Source of the DNA: CAYOSF01 sp964406605
Lineage (GTDB): Bacteria; Chloroflexota; Dehalococcoidia; DSTF01; RBG-16-68-14
Assembly (NCBI GenBank): GCA_964406605.1
Contig: CAYOSF010000023.1
Location: 1-28,508 of the forward strand
Length of the DNA stretch: 28,508 nt
Reading direction: 5' to 3'
Positions within the stretch are counted from its first letter, which is position 1. Each line of letters starts with the position of its first letter. A program made the translations under genes and the position numbers. The notes beneath the pieces are model-generated. The model saw only the letters and a list, made by a program, of their open reading frames with translations, did no database searches and was not told where the DNA came from. Of the stretch, positions 11,242-18,770 are shown in pieces.

Positions 11242-11868
11242 ATGACCGACAGAACGTTCGCGTCCTGGGTGGAGCCGATCGCCGCCCAACTCCGCGAAAG
11301 CCGCGCGCAGATCATCGCGCTGGCCGGCTCCGCCCCGGCAGAGGCGTGGAGCAAACCCAGTCCGAATGAGGGATGGACGTGCAAGGACTTGCTCGCACAC
11401 CTGGCGACCGGAGATTGGGTCTGTCAGACGGTGCTGCGCGCCGCCGTCGGGGACGAGGCGGCGGACCTGGAGGTCCCTCGCGACTTGGACGCGATGAGTC
11501 GGGGCAACGCGCGCCTGCTCAAGGAGCGAGCGACTTGGTCGGTCGAGGAGCTTCTGCAAGAGGTACAGGCACTGCGCGCCGCCGTCGGGAACGAGGCGGC
11601 GGACCCGGAGGTCGTTCGCGGCTTGGACGCGATCAGTCGGGGCAACGCGCGCCTGCTGGAGGAGCGAGCCACTTGCTCGGTAGAGGAGCTCTTGCGAGAG
11701 GTACAGGCGGAGGGCGAGGAGACGCAGGAATTGCTGGCCCGCCTGACGGAAGCGCACGAGCCGCTCAGCGTTAGGGACGCCCCGATGAGCCTGGGCGAGT
11801 ACCTGCGCGGGTTTCCCAACCACGACCGCCGACACCTTGCGGAGCTCCGCAGGGGACTGGCGACCTAG
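11242..11868 (+). CDS. DinB-fold protein with an internal 46-residue tandem duplication
   Basis: This is a 208-residue protein of the DinB/YfiT-like superfamily (related to the maleylpyruvate isomerase N-terminal domain). The usual metal-binding histidines can be placed at H53 (DLLAHLATGDW), H194 and H198 (FPNHDRRHLAEL). Members are often thiol-dependent transferases, isomerases or stress proteins, but the role here is unknown. Residues 65-110 and 111-156 are near-identical copies, explaining why the protein is longer than the usual 150-170 residues. A GGAGG lies close to the ATG at 11242. The gene begins 20 nt after the SDR and ends 12 nt before the LLM oxidoreductase, so all three are likely cotranscribed. 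Confidence 0.8.
   Translation: MTDRTFASWVEPIAAQLRESRAQIIALAGSAPAEAWSKPSPNEGWTCKDLLAHLATGDWVCQTVLRAAVGDEAADLEVPRDLDAMSRGNARLLKERATWSVEELLQEVQALRAAVGNEAADPEVVRGLDAISRGNARLLEERATCSVEELLREVQAEGEETQELLARLTEAHEPLSVRDAPMSLGEYLRGFPNHDRRHLAELRRGLAT
11434..11709 (+). repeat. 138-bp in-frame tandem duplication inside the DinB-fold gene
   Basis: The two copies are 11434-11571 and 11572-11709, directly abutting. By eye about 15 of 138 bases differ, and both copies keep the reading frame. Each encodes a 46-residue unit starting LRAAVG and ending EEVQA-like (SVEELLQEVQA or SVEELLREVQA). Several differences change amino acids (for example W99 versus C145). Confidence 0.93.
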
Positions 11869-11880
11869 AGGAGTATGGAG

Positions 11881-12939
11881 ATGCGGGTCTCGATTTCAGC
11901 GGGTCTTTCCGAGGACAACTGGGAGGAGGCGGCCACCTATGTGGCCGAGGCCGAGCGTCTTGGGGTGGACAGCGTCTGGTCGGCGGAAGCGTGGGGCCAC
12001 GACGCGGTAACGCCCCTGGCCTACCTCGCGGCCAAGACGTCCCGGATTCGTCTGGGCACGGGCATCATACAGGCGGGAACTCGCACGCCGGCGCTCGTCG
12101 CGATGACGGCGATGAGCCTGGCATCCATGTCTGGAGATCGCTTCATTCTCGGCCTCGGTGTGAGCGGCCCGCAGGTGGTCGAGGGGTGGCACGGAATCCG
12201 CTTCGAGCGCCCGCTGCAGCGCATGCGAGAGATCATCGACATCGTCCGCCTGGCGACGAGCGGCGCACGAGTCCAATACTCGGGGGAGTTCTACCAACTG
12301 CCTCTGCCAGGCGGCGAGGGAAAGGCGCTCCGCTCCAGCGCTACACCGCGCTCCAACATCCCCGTCTACCTTGCCACGCTGGGCCCGAAAAGCCTGGAGA
12401 TGACCGGCGAGCTGGCGGACGGCTGGGTCGGCACTTCCTTCATGCCCGAGCATGCCGACATCTTCTTCGACCACATCGCGCGGGGCGCCGAGCGAGCGGG
12501 GCGCTCGCTCTCGGACCTGGACCTGCAAGCAGGCGGTGCGGTTGCCTTCTCGGACGACGTCGAACGCGTGGTGCGGGCGCGCAAGCCCGGGATCGCCTTC
12601 ACGCTCGGCGCCATGGGGTCGCGGCGGCACAACTTCTACAATGCGGCGTTCCGCCGCGCCGGATACGAAGAGGTCGCGGCGGAGGTGCAGAATCTGTGGC
12701 TGGACGGGAAACGGGACGAGGCCGCGGCTCGAGTGCCGGACGAGATCGTCCTGCGGACGAACCTCCTGGGCACCGAGGCGATGGTCAAGGACCGCATCCG
12801 CGCCTATCGAGACGCCGGCGTGACGACGCTGCGCGTTGGGCCCGCGGGGGATTCGCTGCACGAGCGGCTTGAGACGCTGGGGCGAGCCGTGAGCCTGGTG
12901 AACACCGTGAACGACGAGCCCGGGGACGTCGGCTCCTAG
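11881..12939 (+). CDS. LLM class F420-dependent oxidoreductase
   Basis: This is a 352-residue luciferase-like monooxygenase-fold protein (TIM barrel). Recognisable blocks are the N-terminal strand VSISAGLS, then WSAEAWGHDAVTPLAYLAAKTSRIRLGTGI, the RFILGLGVSGPQVVEGWHG block and VYLATLGPKSLEMTGELADGW. This pattern is typical of coenzyme F420-dependent reductases and dehydrogenases rather than FMN luciferases, and implies that the host makes F420. The substrate is unknown. The ATG at 11881 is favoured because AGAGGAG (11867-11873) is 7 nt ahead of it; an ATG at 11875 is almost on top of that site. It is the last gene of the three-gene SDR/DinB/LLM group. Confidence 0.9.
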   Translation: MRVSISAGLSEDNWEEAATYVAEAERLGVDSVWSAEAWGHDAVTPLAYLAAKTSRIRLGTGIIQAGTRTPALVAMTAMSLASMSGDRFILGLGVSGPQVVEGWHGIRFERPLQRMREIIDIVRLATSGARVQYSGEFYQLPLPGGEGKALRSSATPRSNIPVYLATLGPKSLEMTGELADGWVGTSFMPEHADIFFDHIARGAERAGRSLSDLDLQAGGAVAFSDDVERVVRARKPGIAFTLGAMGSRRHNFYNAAFRRAGYEEVAAEVQNLWLDGKRDEAAARVPDEIVLRTNLLGTEAMVKDRIRAYRDAGVTTLRVGPAGDSLHERLETLGRAVSLVNTVNDEPGDVGS

Positions 12940-13074
12940 CGCCGCAGGGGATGCTTCCATCGTGCCCGTTCGTTGGTCTGATCTGAGGGCGGGCGGATCG
13001 CTCGGAATTTGCGTCGCGGCGGAGCTGGGCCGTGCGCCGCGCCCGTTTCGCCGGATAACCAGCATTGCCTTTCA

Positions 13075-13099
13075 TTGACAGAACGGGCTGTGCTAGAAT
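13075..13099 (+). promoter_or_regulatory. Candidate extended -10 promoter of the S1 gene
   Basis: TGCTAGAAT (13091-13099) fits an extended -10 (TG, one base, TAGAAT). A perfect TTGACA sits at 13075-13080 but only 13 nt upstream, too close for a normal -35. Transcription would start near 13106 and give a leader of about 77 nt. The 12940-13182 interval holds nothing else recognisable. Confidence 0.4.
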
Positions 13100-13182
13100 G
13101 GCGCGGACGCCTTCGCCTTGCCGGACACAATCCCGCCGCGGCCGGCGGGCTGGGCGCACGCATTGAAGGAGGGCCTATAGGT

Positions 13183-15219
13183 TTGACCAACGATCCCCAG
13201 GCGCAGCCGGGCGGCGGCGAGACGACCGGAAGCGAACCGCCGAACGACATGGCAGCTTTGTTGGAGGAGAGCCTCGAATACCGGTCTCCCCAACGAGGCG
13301 AAATCGTCGAAGGCCAGGTGATGGGATGGGACCGGGACGGCGTCCTGGTTGACATCGGCGCCAAGTCAGAGGGCATTGTCCTCAGGCACGAGATGCAGTC
13401 CTTGGGCTCCGACCCTGAAAGTAGGGTGAAGGCGGGAGACAAGTTGTTGGTCTTCGTCGTGCAGCCCGACACGCCGGACGGCCAGATCGTGCTGTCTCTC
13501 GACCGGGCCCGCGGGGAGCAGGGCTGGCACACGCTGCAAGAGCGGTTCGAGTCCGGCGAAAGCTTCGAAGGAGAGGTCACCGGCTACAACAAGGGCGGCC
13601 TGCTGGTGAACGTGGAGGGCGTGAACGCGTTCGTGCCCCTGTCGCAGGTTGTCGGAGTCAGGCCGGACCGAGGTCGCGACGACGGAGGCAGCAGTCTGGC
13701 CGAAGCGGTGGGCCGCACCCTGCGGCTGAAGGTGATAGAGATCAACCGCCGACGCAACCGGGTCATCCTCTCGGAGCGAGCCGCCCTCCAGGAATGGCGC
13801 ATCCAGCAGAAGGAGCGGCTGATCCAGGAGCTGCATGAAGGGGACATCCGTCGTGGGCGCGTCAGCAGCGTCCGCAGCTTCGGCGTCTTCGTCGATCTGG
13901 GAGGAGCAGACGGACTCGCTCACCTCTCGGAGCTCTCGTGGGAGCGCGACAAGTCGCCGTCCGAGCTGTTCCGCGTGGGAGACGAAGTCAACGTCTACGT
14001 GACCAAGATCGACGCAGAGAACAAGAAGATCGCGCTCAGCCTGCGCCGGGCCAACCCAGAGCAGTGGGACAACGTGGTCAACAAGTACAGAGAGGGACAG
14101 GTGGTCACCGGGCTGGTGACCAAGCTGGTTACCTTCGGCGCCTTTGCGCGGATCGAAGGGCCGGTGGAGGGTCTGATCCACGTCTCGGAGCTGGTCGACC
14201 GTCGCATCGGCCACCCAAAGGAAGTCGCGCGTGAGGGAGACCTCCTCCCCCTGAAGATCGTGCGCATCGAACGGGACCGTCACCGGCTTGGTCTGAGCCT
14301 CCGGCGCGCCCGCAACGAGGGCGAGGCGATGGGATTCGTCTTCAGTGACGGCGGCGAGGTGATCAGTGTGCCGGAGGACATCCGGGAGGAGTTCGAGGCG
14401 CGCGAGGGTCCACTGCCCAAGCCCGTTGCGGAGGAGGCCCCCGTTGCGGAGGCCCCGGCCGGGGAGGAAGCTCCCGAAGGGTTCGAGACTCCCGCCGCCG
14501 AGGCACCGGCAATGGAGGAGGCCGCCCAGCAGCCTGAGACCCCCGTCGCCGAGGCACCGGCCGCGGAGGAGCCCGAGGCTCCCGTCGCCGAGGCGCCAGC
14601 CGTCGAGGAAGCCCCCGAGCAGCCTGAGACTCCTGTCGCCGAGGCACCGACAGTGGAGGAAGCCGCTGAGCAGCCTGAGACTCCCGTTGCCGAGGCGCCG
14701 ACCTCAGAGCAGCCTGAGACTCCCGTCGCCGAGGCCCCAGCCGCTGAGGAGGCCCCTGAGCAGCCTGAGACTCCCGTCGCCGAGGAACCAACCGTTGAGG
14801 AAGCTGCTGAGGCGCCCGAGACTCCCGTCGCCGAGGCGCCGGCCATCGAGGAGACCCCTGAGCAGCTTGAGGCCCCCGTTGCGGAGGCCCCGGCCGGCGA
14901 GGAAGCTCCCGAAGAGCTCGATACTCCCGTCGCCGAGGCAGCAGCCGTCGAGGAGGCCCCTGAGCAGCCTGAGACTCCCGTCGCAGAGGCGCCGGCCGCA
15001 GAACAGCCCGAGACTCCCGTCGCAGAGGCGCCAGCCGTCGAGGAGGCCGCTGAGCAGCCTGAGACTCCCGTCGCAGAGGCGCCAGCCGTCGAGGAGGCCG
15101 CTGAGCAGCCTGAGGACCGCATCGCGGAAGACACTCCGCCGTCAGACGAACCGCCCGCCGACGAGGAGCCGGAGGCTCCCAGCTCGACCGAGGACGAGGA
15201 GAATCCGGCACAACCCTGA
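13183..15219 (+). CDS. rpsA: 30S ribosomal protein S1 with long acidic repeat tail
   Basis: This is a 678-residue protein with four S1 RNA-binding domains at about 37-108, 125-200, 219-290 and 304-376. The last two are the best conserved (SFGVFVDLGGADGLAHLSEL and TFGAFARIEGPVEGLIHVSEL). S1 helps mRNA bind the 30S subunit; four-domain forms are usual outside the Proteobacteria. After about residue 400 the protein is a low-complexity tail of Glu, Ala, Pro, Val and Thr with 14 repeat units and almost no basic residues. The TTG at 13183 is chosen because a strong GAAGGAGGG (13165-13173) precedes it by about 10 nt; an ATG at 13249 is the alternative. A related S1-domain protein rather than the ribosomal one cannot be excluded. 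clpC follows after 69 nt. Confidence 0.85.
   Translation: MTNDPQAQPGGGETTGSEPPNDMAALLEESLEYRSPQRGEIVEGQVMGWDRDGVLVDIGAKSEGIVLRHEMQSLGSDPESRVKAGDKLLVFVVQPDTPDGQIVLSLDRARGEQGWHTLQERFESGESFEGEVTGYNKGGLLVNVEGVNAFVPLSQVVGVRPDRGRDDGGSSLAEAVGRTLRLKVIEINRRRNRVILSERAALQEWRIQQKERLIQELHEGDIRRGRVSSVRSFGVFVDLGGADGLAHLSELSWERDKSPSELFRVGDEVNVYVTKIDAENKKIALSLRRANPEQWDNVVNKYREGQVVTGLVTKLVTFGAFARIEGPVEGLIHVSELVDRRIGHPKEVAREGDLLPLKIVRIERDRHRLGLSLRRARNEGEAMGFVFSDGGEVISVPEDIREEFEAREGPLPKPVAEEAPVAEAPAGEEAPEGFETPAAEAPAMEEAAQQPETPVAEAPAAEEPEAPVAEAPAVEEAPEQPETPVAEAPTVEEAAEQPETPVAEAPTSEQPETPVAEAPAAEEAPEQPETPVAEEPTVEEAAEAPETPVAEAPAIEETPEQLEAPVAEAPAGEEAPEELDTPVAEAAAVEEAPEQPETPVAEAPAAEQPETPVAEAPAVEEAAEQPETPVAEAPAVEEAAEQPEDRIAEDTPPSDEPPADEEPEAPSSTEDEENPAQP
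14434..15114 (+). repeat. 51-bp coding repeats in the S1 tail (14 units)
   Basis: Units encode variants of ETPVAEAPAVEEAPEQP. Eleven units are 17 residues and three are shortened to 13. The last two full units, 15010-15060 and 15061-15111, read as identical over all 51 bases, suggesting recent expansion by slippage or unequal recombination. Confidence 0.93.
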
Positions 15220-15288
15220 CAGACAGTAGCGCTCCCCCGTTCTAGACTGGACCGAAAGCCGTATGGTAAGGTGGATGAAGAGGATGAG

Positions 15289-17751
15289 ATGGCTGATCGG
15301 TTCGACAAATTCACGGAGCGCGCCCGTCGCGTTCTGACGCTGGCCCAAGAAGAGGCGCAGCGCTTCAATCACAACTACATCGGCACCGAGCACCTGCTGC
15401 TCGGTCTCGTTCGCGAAGGCGATGGCGTCGCCGCCAAGGTTCTCTCAAACCTGGGCGTGGAGCTGAGCAAGGTACGATCGGCCGTTGAATTCATCATCGG
15501 CCGGGGTGACCGCGCGACCGTCGGAGAGATTGGACTCACTCCGCGGGCCAAGAAGGTCATCGAGCTGGCCGTCGACGAGGCGCGCCGCCTCAGCCACCAC
15601 TACATCGGAACGGAGCACCTGCTGCTCGGTCTGGTGCGGGAGGGCGAAGGCATCGCCGCGAGCGTGCTCGAGAGCCTCGGCGTGAACCTGGAGCGGGTGC
15701 GCGCCGAGACCACGCGCATTCTGTCCCAAAGCGTGCCCCAGAGCTCTGGCGCGGGCGCCCGCTCGTCCACGCGGACACCCACCGTCGACCAGCTCGGCAT
15801 GGACCTTACCAGCGCGGCACGGCAGGGCAAGCTGGACCCCATCATCGGCCGGAACACGGAGATCGAGAGGATGATCCAGATCCTCTCGCGCCGGACCAAG
15901 AACAACCCGGTGCTCATCGGCGAACCCGGGGTCGGCAAGACCGCCATCGCGGAGGGTCTGGCCCATCGCATCACCGCCGGGGAAGTCCCGGAGACGATCC
16001 AGGGCAAGCGGCTGGTGACGCTGGACATCGGCGGGCTGGTCGCCGGTACCAAGTACCGAGGAGAGTTCGAGGAGCGGCTGAAGAAGGTCATCGAGGAGCT
16101 CAAGAACGCCGGCAACTGCATCCTCTTCATCGACGAGATGCACATGCTGGTCGGCGCCGGCGCGGCGGAAGGGGCCGTGGACGCCGCCAACATCCTCAAG
16201 CCATCCCTGGCCCGCGGCGAGCTGCAGTGCATCGGCGCCACCACGCTGGATGACTACCGCAAGCACATTGAGAAGGACGCCGCTCTGGAGCGACGACTTC
16301 AGCCGGTGCTGGTCGAAGAGCCGTCGGTGGAGGAGACGATCGAGATCCTGCGCGGCATCAAGGAGCGCTACGAGGAGCACCACAAGCTGACCATCAGCGA
16401 CGAAGCGATCCGCGCGGCCTCCAATCTGGCCGCGCGCTACGTGGCCGACCGCTTCCTGCCGGACAAGGCCATCGACCTTGTGGACGAGGCCTCCTCCCGC
16501 GTGCGGATCAAGAAATCGGCCACGCCGCCCTCGCTCAAGGAAGCACATCGCGGACTGGAGAGCCTGCGCAAAGAGAAAGACACCGCCATCGGCTCCCAGC
16601 AATACGAATACGCTGCCGACCTGCGGGATCGGGAGGTCAAGCTCCAGGAGAAGATCGAGCGTCTGGAGGAGGAGCTGAGCGCCGAGGGCGAGACCGGGCC
16701 GCCGGTGGTCGGCGAGGAAGACATCTGCGACGTAGTCAGCATGTGGACGGGCATACCCGTTTCCCGCATCGCGAGTGAAGAACAGACGCGCCTGCTTCAC
16801 ATGGAGGACGCGCTGCACAACAAGGTGGTCGGCCAGGACGAGGCGATCACCGCCATTTCGAAGGCAGTGCGCCGCTCGCGGTCCGGCCTGAAGGACCCGA
16901 AGCGGCCCATCGGCGTGTTCATGTTCCTTGGGCCCACGGGCGTGGGCAAGACCTACCTGCCGCGGATGCTGGCCGAGTTCATGTTCGGCAGCCAGGACTC
17001 ACTGATCCGGCTGGACATGTCGGAGTTCATGGAGAAGCACAACGTCTCGCGGCTCGTCGGGGCGCCTCCCGGCTATATCGGCTACGACGACGGTGGCCAG
17101 CTCACCGATGCCGTGCGCCGCAAGTCTTACTGCCTCATCCTGCTGGACGAGATCGAGAAGGCGCACCCGGACGTGTTCAATACGCTCCTCCAGATCTTCG
17201 ACGACGGCCACCTGACCGACGCGAAGGGGCGGAAGGTGGACTTCCGCAACACGATCATGGTGATGACCAGCAACGTCGGCTCCGACCTGATCCGCAAGGA
17301 GTCGGTGATCGGCTTCCAGGTGGAGAAGAGCGAGGCGAAGACCGCGGAGGACCAGTACAAGCGGATGAAGGAGAAGGTCCTGGAGGAGCTCAAGCGGGTC
17401 TTCCGTCCCGAGTTCCTGAACCGCGTGGACAACACCGTAGTCTTCCACGCGCTGTCCAAGGAGCACATCCGCAAGATCGTCGAGCTTCAGCTCACCGAGG
17501 TCGAACAGCAGCTCGTGCTGAAGGGTGTCACCATGGAGGTGACCGAGGCCACCAAGGACTGGCTGGGTGAGAAGGGCTACGACCCCGTGTTCGGCGCGCG
17601 GCCGTTGCGCCGGGTGATCCAGGACGAGATCGAAGACCGCCTCTCGGACGCCTTGCTGGAGAGCCGGTTCACGGAGGGGGACCGCATCCGCATCGACATG
17701 GAGGCGGGCGAGATCATCCTGACAAAGGCGGAGGCGCCCGCCCTGGCATAG
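15289..17751 (+). CDS. clpC: ATP-dependent Clp protease ATP-binding subunit ClpC
   Basis: This is an 820-residue AAA+ unfoldase. The N-domain has two Clp repeats (about 3-70 and 80-145, each with YIGTEHLLLGLVREG). The first ATPase domain has Walker A GEPGVGKT (211-218) and Walker B FIDE (280-283). A UVR-type coiled segment lies at about 425-465, and the second ATPase domain has GPTGVGKT (548-555) and LLDE (618-621). The UVR segment and double N repeat point to ClpC rather than ClpA or ClpB. IGF at 674-676 is the loop that docks on ClpP, whose gene lies about 7.7 kb downstream. ClpC unfolds substrates and threads them into ClpP, usually with adaptors. The ATG at 15289 follows AAGAGG by 5 nt; a GTG at 15271 is an alternative. 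No CtsR-type operator or mcsAB genes are seen. Confidence 0.95.
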   Translation: MADRFDKFTERARRVLTLAQEEAQRFNHNYIGTEHLLLGLVREGDGVAAKVLSNLGVELSKVRSAVEFIIGRGDRATVGEIGLTPRAKKVIELAVDEARRLSHHYIGTEHLLLGLVREGEGIAASVLESLGVNLERVRAETTRILSQSVPQSSGAGARSSTRTPTVDQLGMDLTSAARQGKLDPIIGRNTEIERMIQILSRRTKNNPVLIGEPGVGKTAIAEGLAHRITAGEVPETIQGKRLVTLDIGGLVAGTKYRGEFEERLKKVIEELKNAGNCILFIDEMHMLVGAGAAEGAVDAANILKPSLARGELQCIGATTLDDYRKHIEKDAALERRLQPVLVEEPSVEETIEILRGIKERYEEHHKLTISDEAIRAASNLAARYVADRFLPDKAIDLVDEASSRVRIKKSATPPSLKEAHRGLESLRKEKDTAIGSQQYEYAADLRDREVKLQEKIERLEEELSAEGETGPPVVGEEDICDVVSMWTGIPVSRIASEEQTRLLHMEDALHNKVVGQDEAITAISKAVRRSRSGLKDPKRPIGVFMFLGPTGVGKTYLPRMLAEFMFGSQDSLIRLDMSEFMEKHNVSRLVGAPPGYIGYDDGGQLTDAVRRKSYCLILLDEIEKAHPDVFNTLLQIFDDGHLTDAKGRKVDFRNTIMVMTSNVGSDLIRKESVIGFQVEKSEAKTAEDQYKRMKEKVLEELKRVFRPEFLNRVDNTVVFHALSKEHIRKIVELQLTEVEQQLVLKGVTMEVTEATKDWLGEKGYDPVFGARPLRRVIQDEIEDRLSDALLESRFTEGDRIRIDMEAGEIILTKAEAPALA

Positions 17752-17775
17752 CGCAATTCATAGCTTCGAAACCGA

Positions 17776-17806
17776 GAGGGGCAGGTCAGTGACCTGCCCC
17801 TCTTCA
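17776..17806. terminator. Bidirectional terminator between clpC and the convergent gene
   Basis: A 13-bp perfect stem (GAGGGGCAGGTCA, one G, TGACCTGCCCCTC) spans 17776-17802, followed by a short pyrimidine run. It lies 24 nt after the clpC stop and 32 nt beyond the stop of the minus-strand gene, so it can serve both. The T tract is weak. Confidence 0.75.
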
Positions 17807-17834
17807 TGGCTGCGCTCCAAGAGCTGCCGCGGCG

Positions 17835-18416
17835 CTACGCCCTCGCGCGCCATACTCCGAAGACACCCGCCGCGGCGGAAGCCACCATCAGAATGCCCAG
17901 CAAGACCCAAACGACCGCGCCCCCCGAGGTGCTCGCACCGGCTCCTGCGCCCGAAGGCGGAAGCACAGCCGCGGTGGCGGTGCCCGGCGGGAACGGCTCG
18001 GTGGGCGTGGCGGCGCACTCCACGATGACGCTCCAGCCGTCAGGGGATGACAGGCCGCTGTCGTTGAATGCATAGATTTCGTAATCGGCAAACTCCACGT
18101 CGGGGCACTCAGGAGGCCAGCCGGGCGGCGGGGCGAAGGCCGTGACGTCGGCCCCTACCGTGTACTCGAAGTCACCCGGCCTTGCGCAGATGAGGTACCC
18201 GTCCTCGTCGTCGGCGTTGTCGGTCCACGTCAGGACGCCACCGGCCAGGGCTGCATTGGATGGCGCGTTGGGCACGCCGGGGCCGGGCGTGCCCAACGAA
18301 CCCGCGGGGGGGCAGGCAGGCGCGGCGACCGCGAGCGGAGGCCACGACACGGCCGCGACCGCCACTAGTGCGGCCAACAACAGAGCACAGCAATCAGTGG
18401 CGCGCTTCAGGACCAC
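17835..18416 (-). CDS. Small secreted protein with C-terminal membrane anchor and possible LPPSG sorting motif
   Basis: This is a 193-residue protein of unknown function. It has a signal peptide (about 1-32, hydrophobic LLLAALVAVAAV, likely cut after AVA). An extracellular part of about 130 residues (LTWTDNADDEDGYLICARPG, YEIYAFNDSG) resembles a single fibronectin type III-like sandwich, with four cysteines after the signal peptide (35, 77, 104, 134). A hydrophobic segment at about 167-187 is followed by WRARA. The stretch LPPSG (152-156) just ahead of it resembles a variant sortase signal (LPxTG-like motif, hydrophobic segment, basic tail); simple membrane anchoring is the other option. It starts with GTG and has no clear ribosome-binding site. 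It is convergent with clpC and divergent from the glycosyltransferase gene. Confidence 0.75.
   Translation of the reverse strand: MVLKRATDCCALLLAALVAVAAVSWPPLAVAAPACPPAGSLGTPGPGVPNAPSNAALAGGVLTWTDNADDEDGYLICARPGDFEYTVGADVTAFAPPPGWPPECPDVEFADYEIYAFNDSGLSSPDGWSVIVECAATPTEPFPPGTATAAVLPPSGAGAGASTSGGAVVWVLLGILMVASAAAGVFGVWRARA
18266..18298. repeat. 13-bp inverted repeat inside the small secreted protein gene
   Basis: CGTTGGGCACGCC (18266-18278) and GGCGTGCCCAACG (18286-18298) are perfect complements with a 7-nt loop. It encodes the GTPGPGVPN segment near the N-terminus. In mRNA it would form a very stable hairpin about 120 nt after the start codon. Confidence 0.85.
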
Positions 18417-18770
18417 GGGCGCGCCCCCGAAGTCGAGACGTCAGACTGGAGGTAGATGAACGCCAAGCATCGCGCTTCTACGGTCCACACCACACCGGCC
18501 ATGCCTATCTCCTGTCCTCCCTCGGAACTTGTCCTAGTCAGAGGGCCACCTTACGGTAATGCAAGCGTACATCACGCCTGCGCGCCCATCAACCGCCGAG
18601 GTGCCAGGGTCCCGTCAACTAGGGCGGCAGGATGATCCCGCTGGTCGAGCACGTCCCCAACCCTTTCACTTCCTCTCCCGTTTCGCGCCAAGCGTGTATT
18701 TTGGGTATGCTAGACCCTGGTGGGGCAGGGAGGCGCGGAGTGCCGCGTGCGAACTGATAGCGCCCAGGCC
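18417..18770. other. Divergent intergenic region, no gene recognised
   Basis: These 354 bp lie between the minus-strand secreted protein gene and the glycosyltransferase gene. Short open frames here have no recognisable features. A possible -10 for the rightward gene, TATGCT, lies at 18706-18711 with only a poor -35 (TTTCGC, 18681-18686). It would start transcription near 18718, almost on an in-frame GTG at 18720. No convincing promoter was found for the leftward gene. Confidence 0.5.

Noticed and set aside
13075..13080. Perfect TTGACA ahead of the S1 gene taken as a -35
   Set aside because: It is only 13 nt from TAGAAT, and no -10 is found at the normal distance; an extended -10 alone is more likely.
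14434..15114. Regular 51-bp repeats that could suggest a CRISPR array
   Set aside because: There are no unique spacers, and the repeats are in frame within a long coding sequence.
14280..15368. Ser/Ala/Gly-repeat frame antisense to the S1 tail
   Set aside because: It is the mirror of the acidic coding repeats in S1 and has no start signals.
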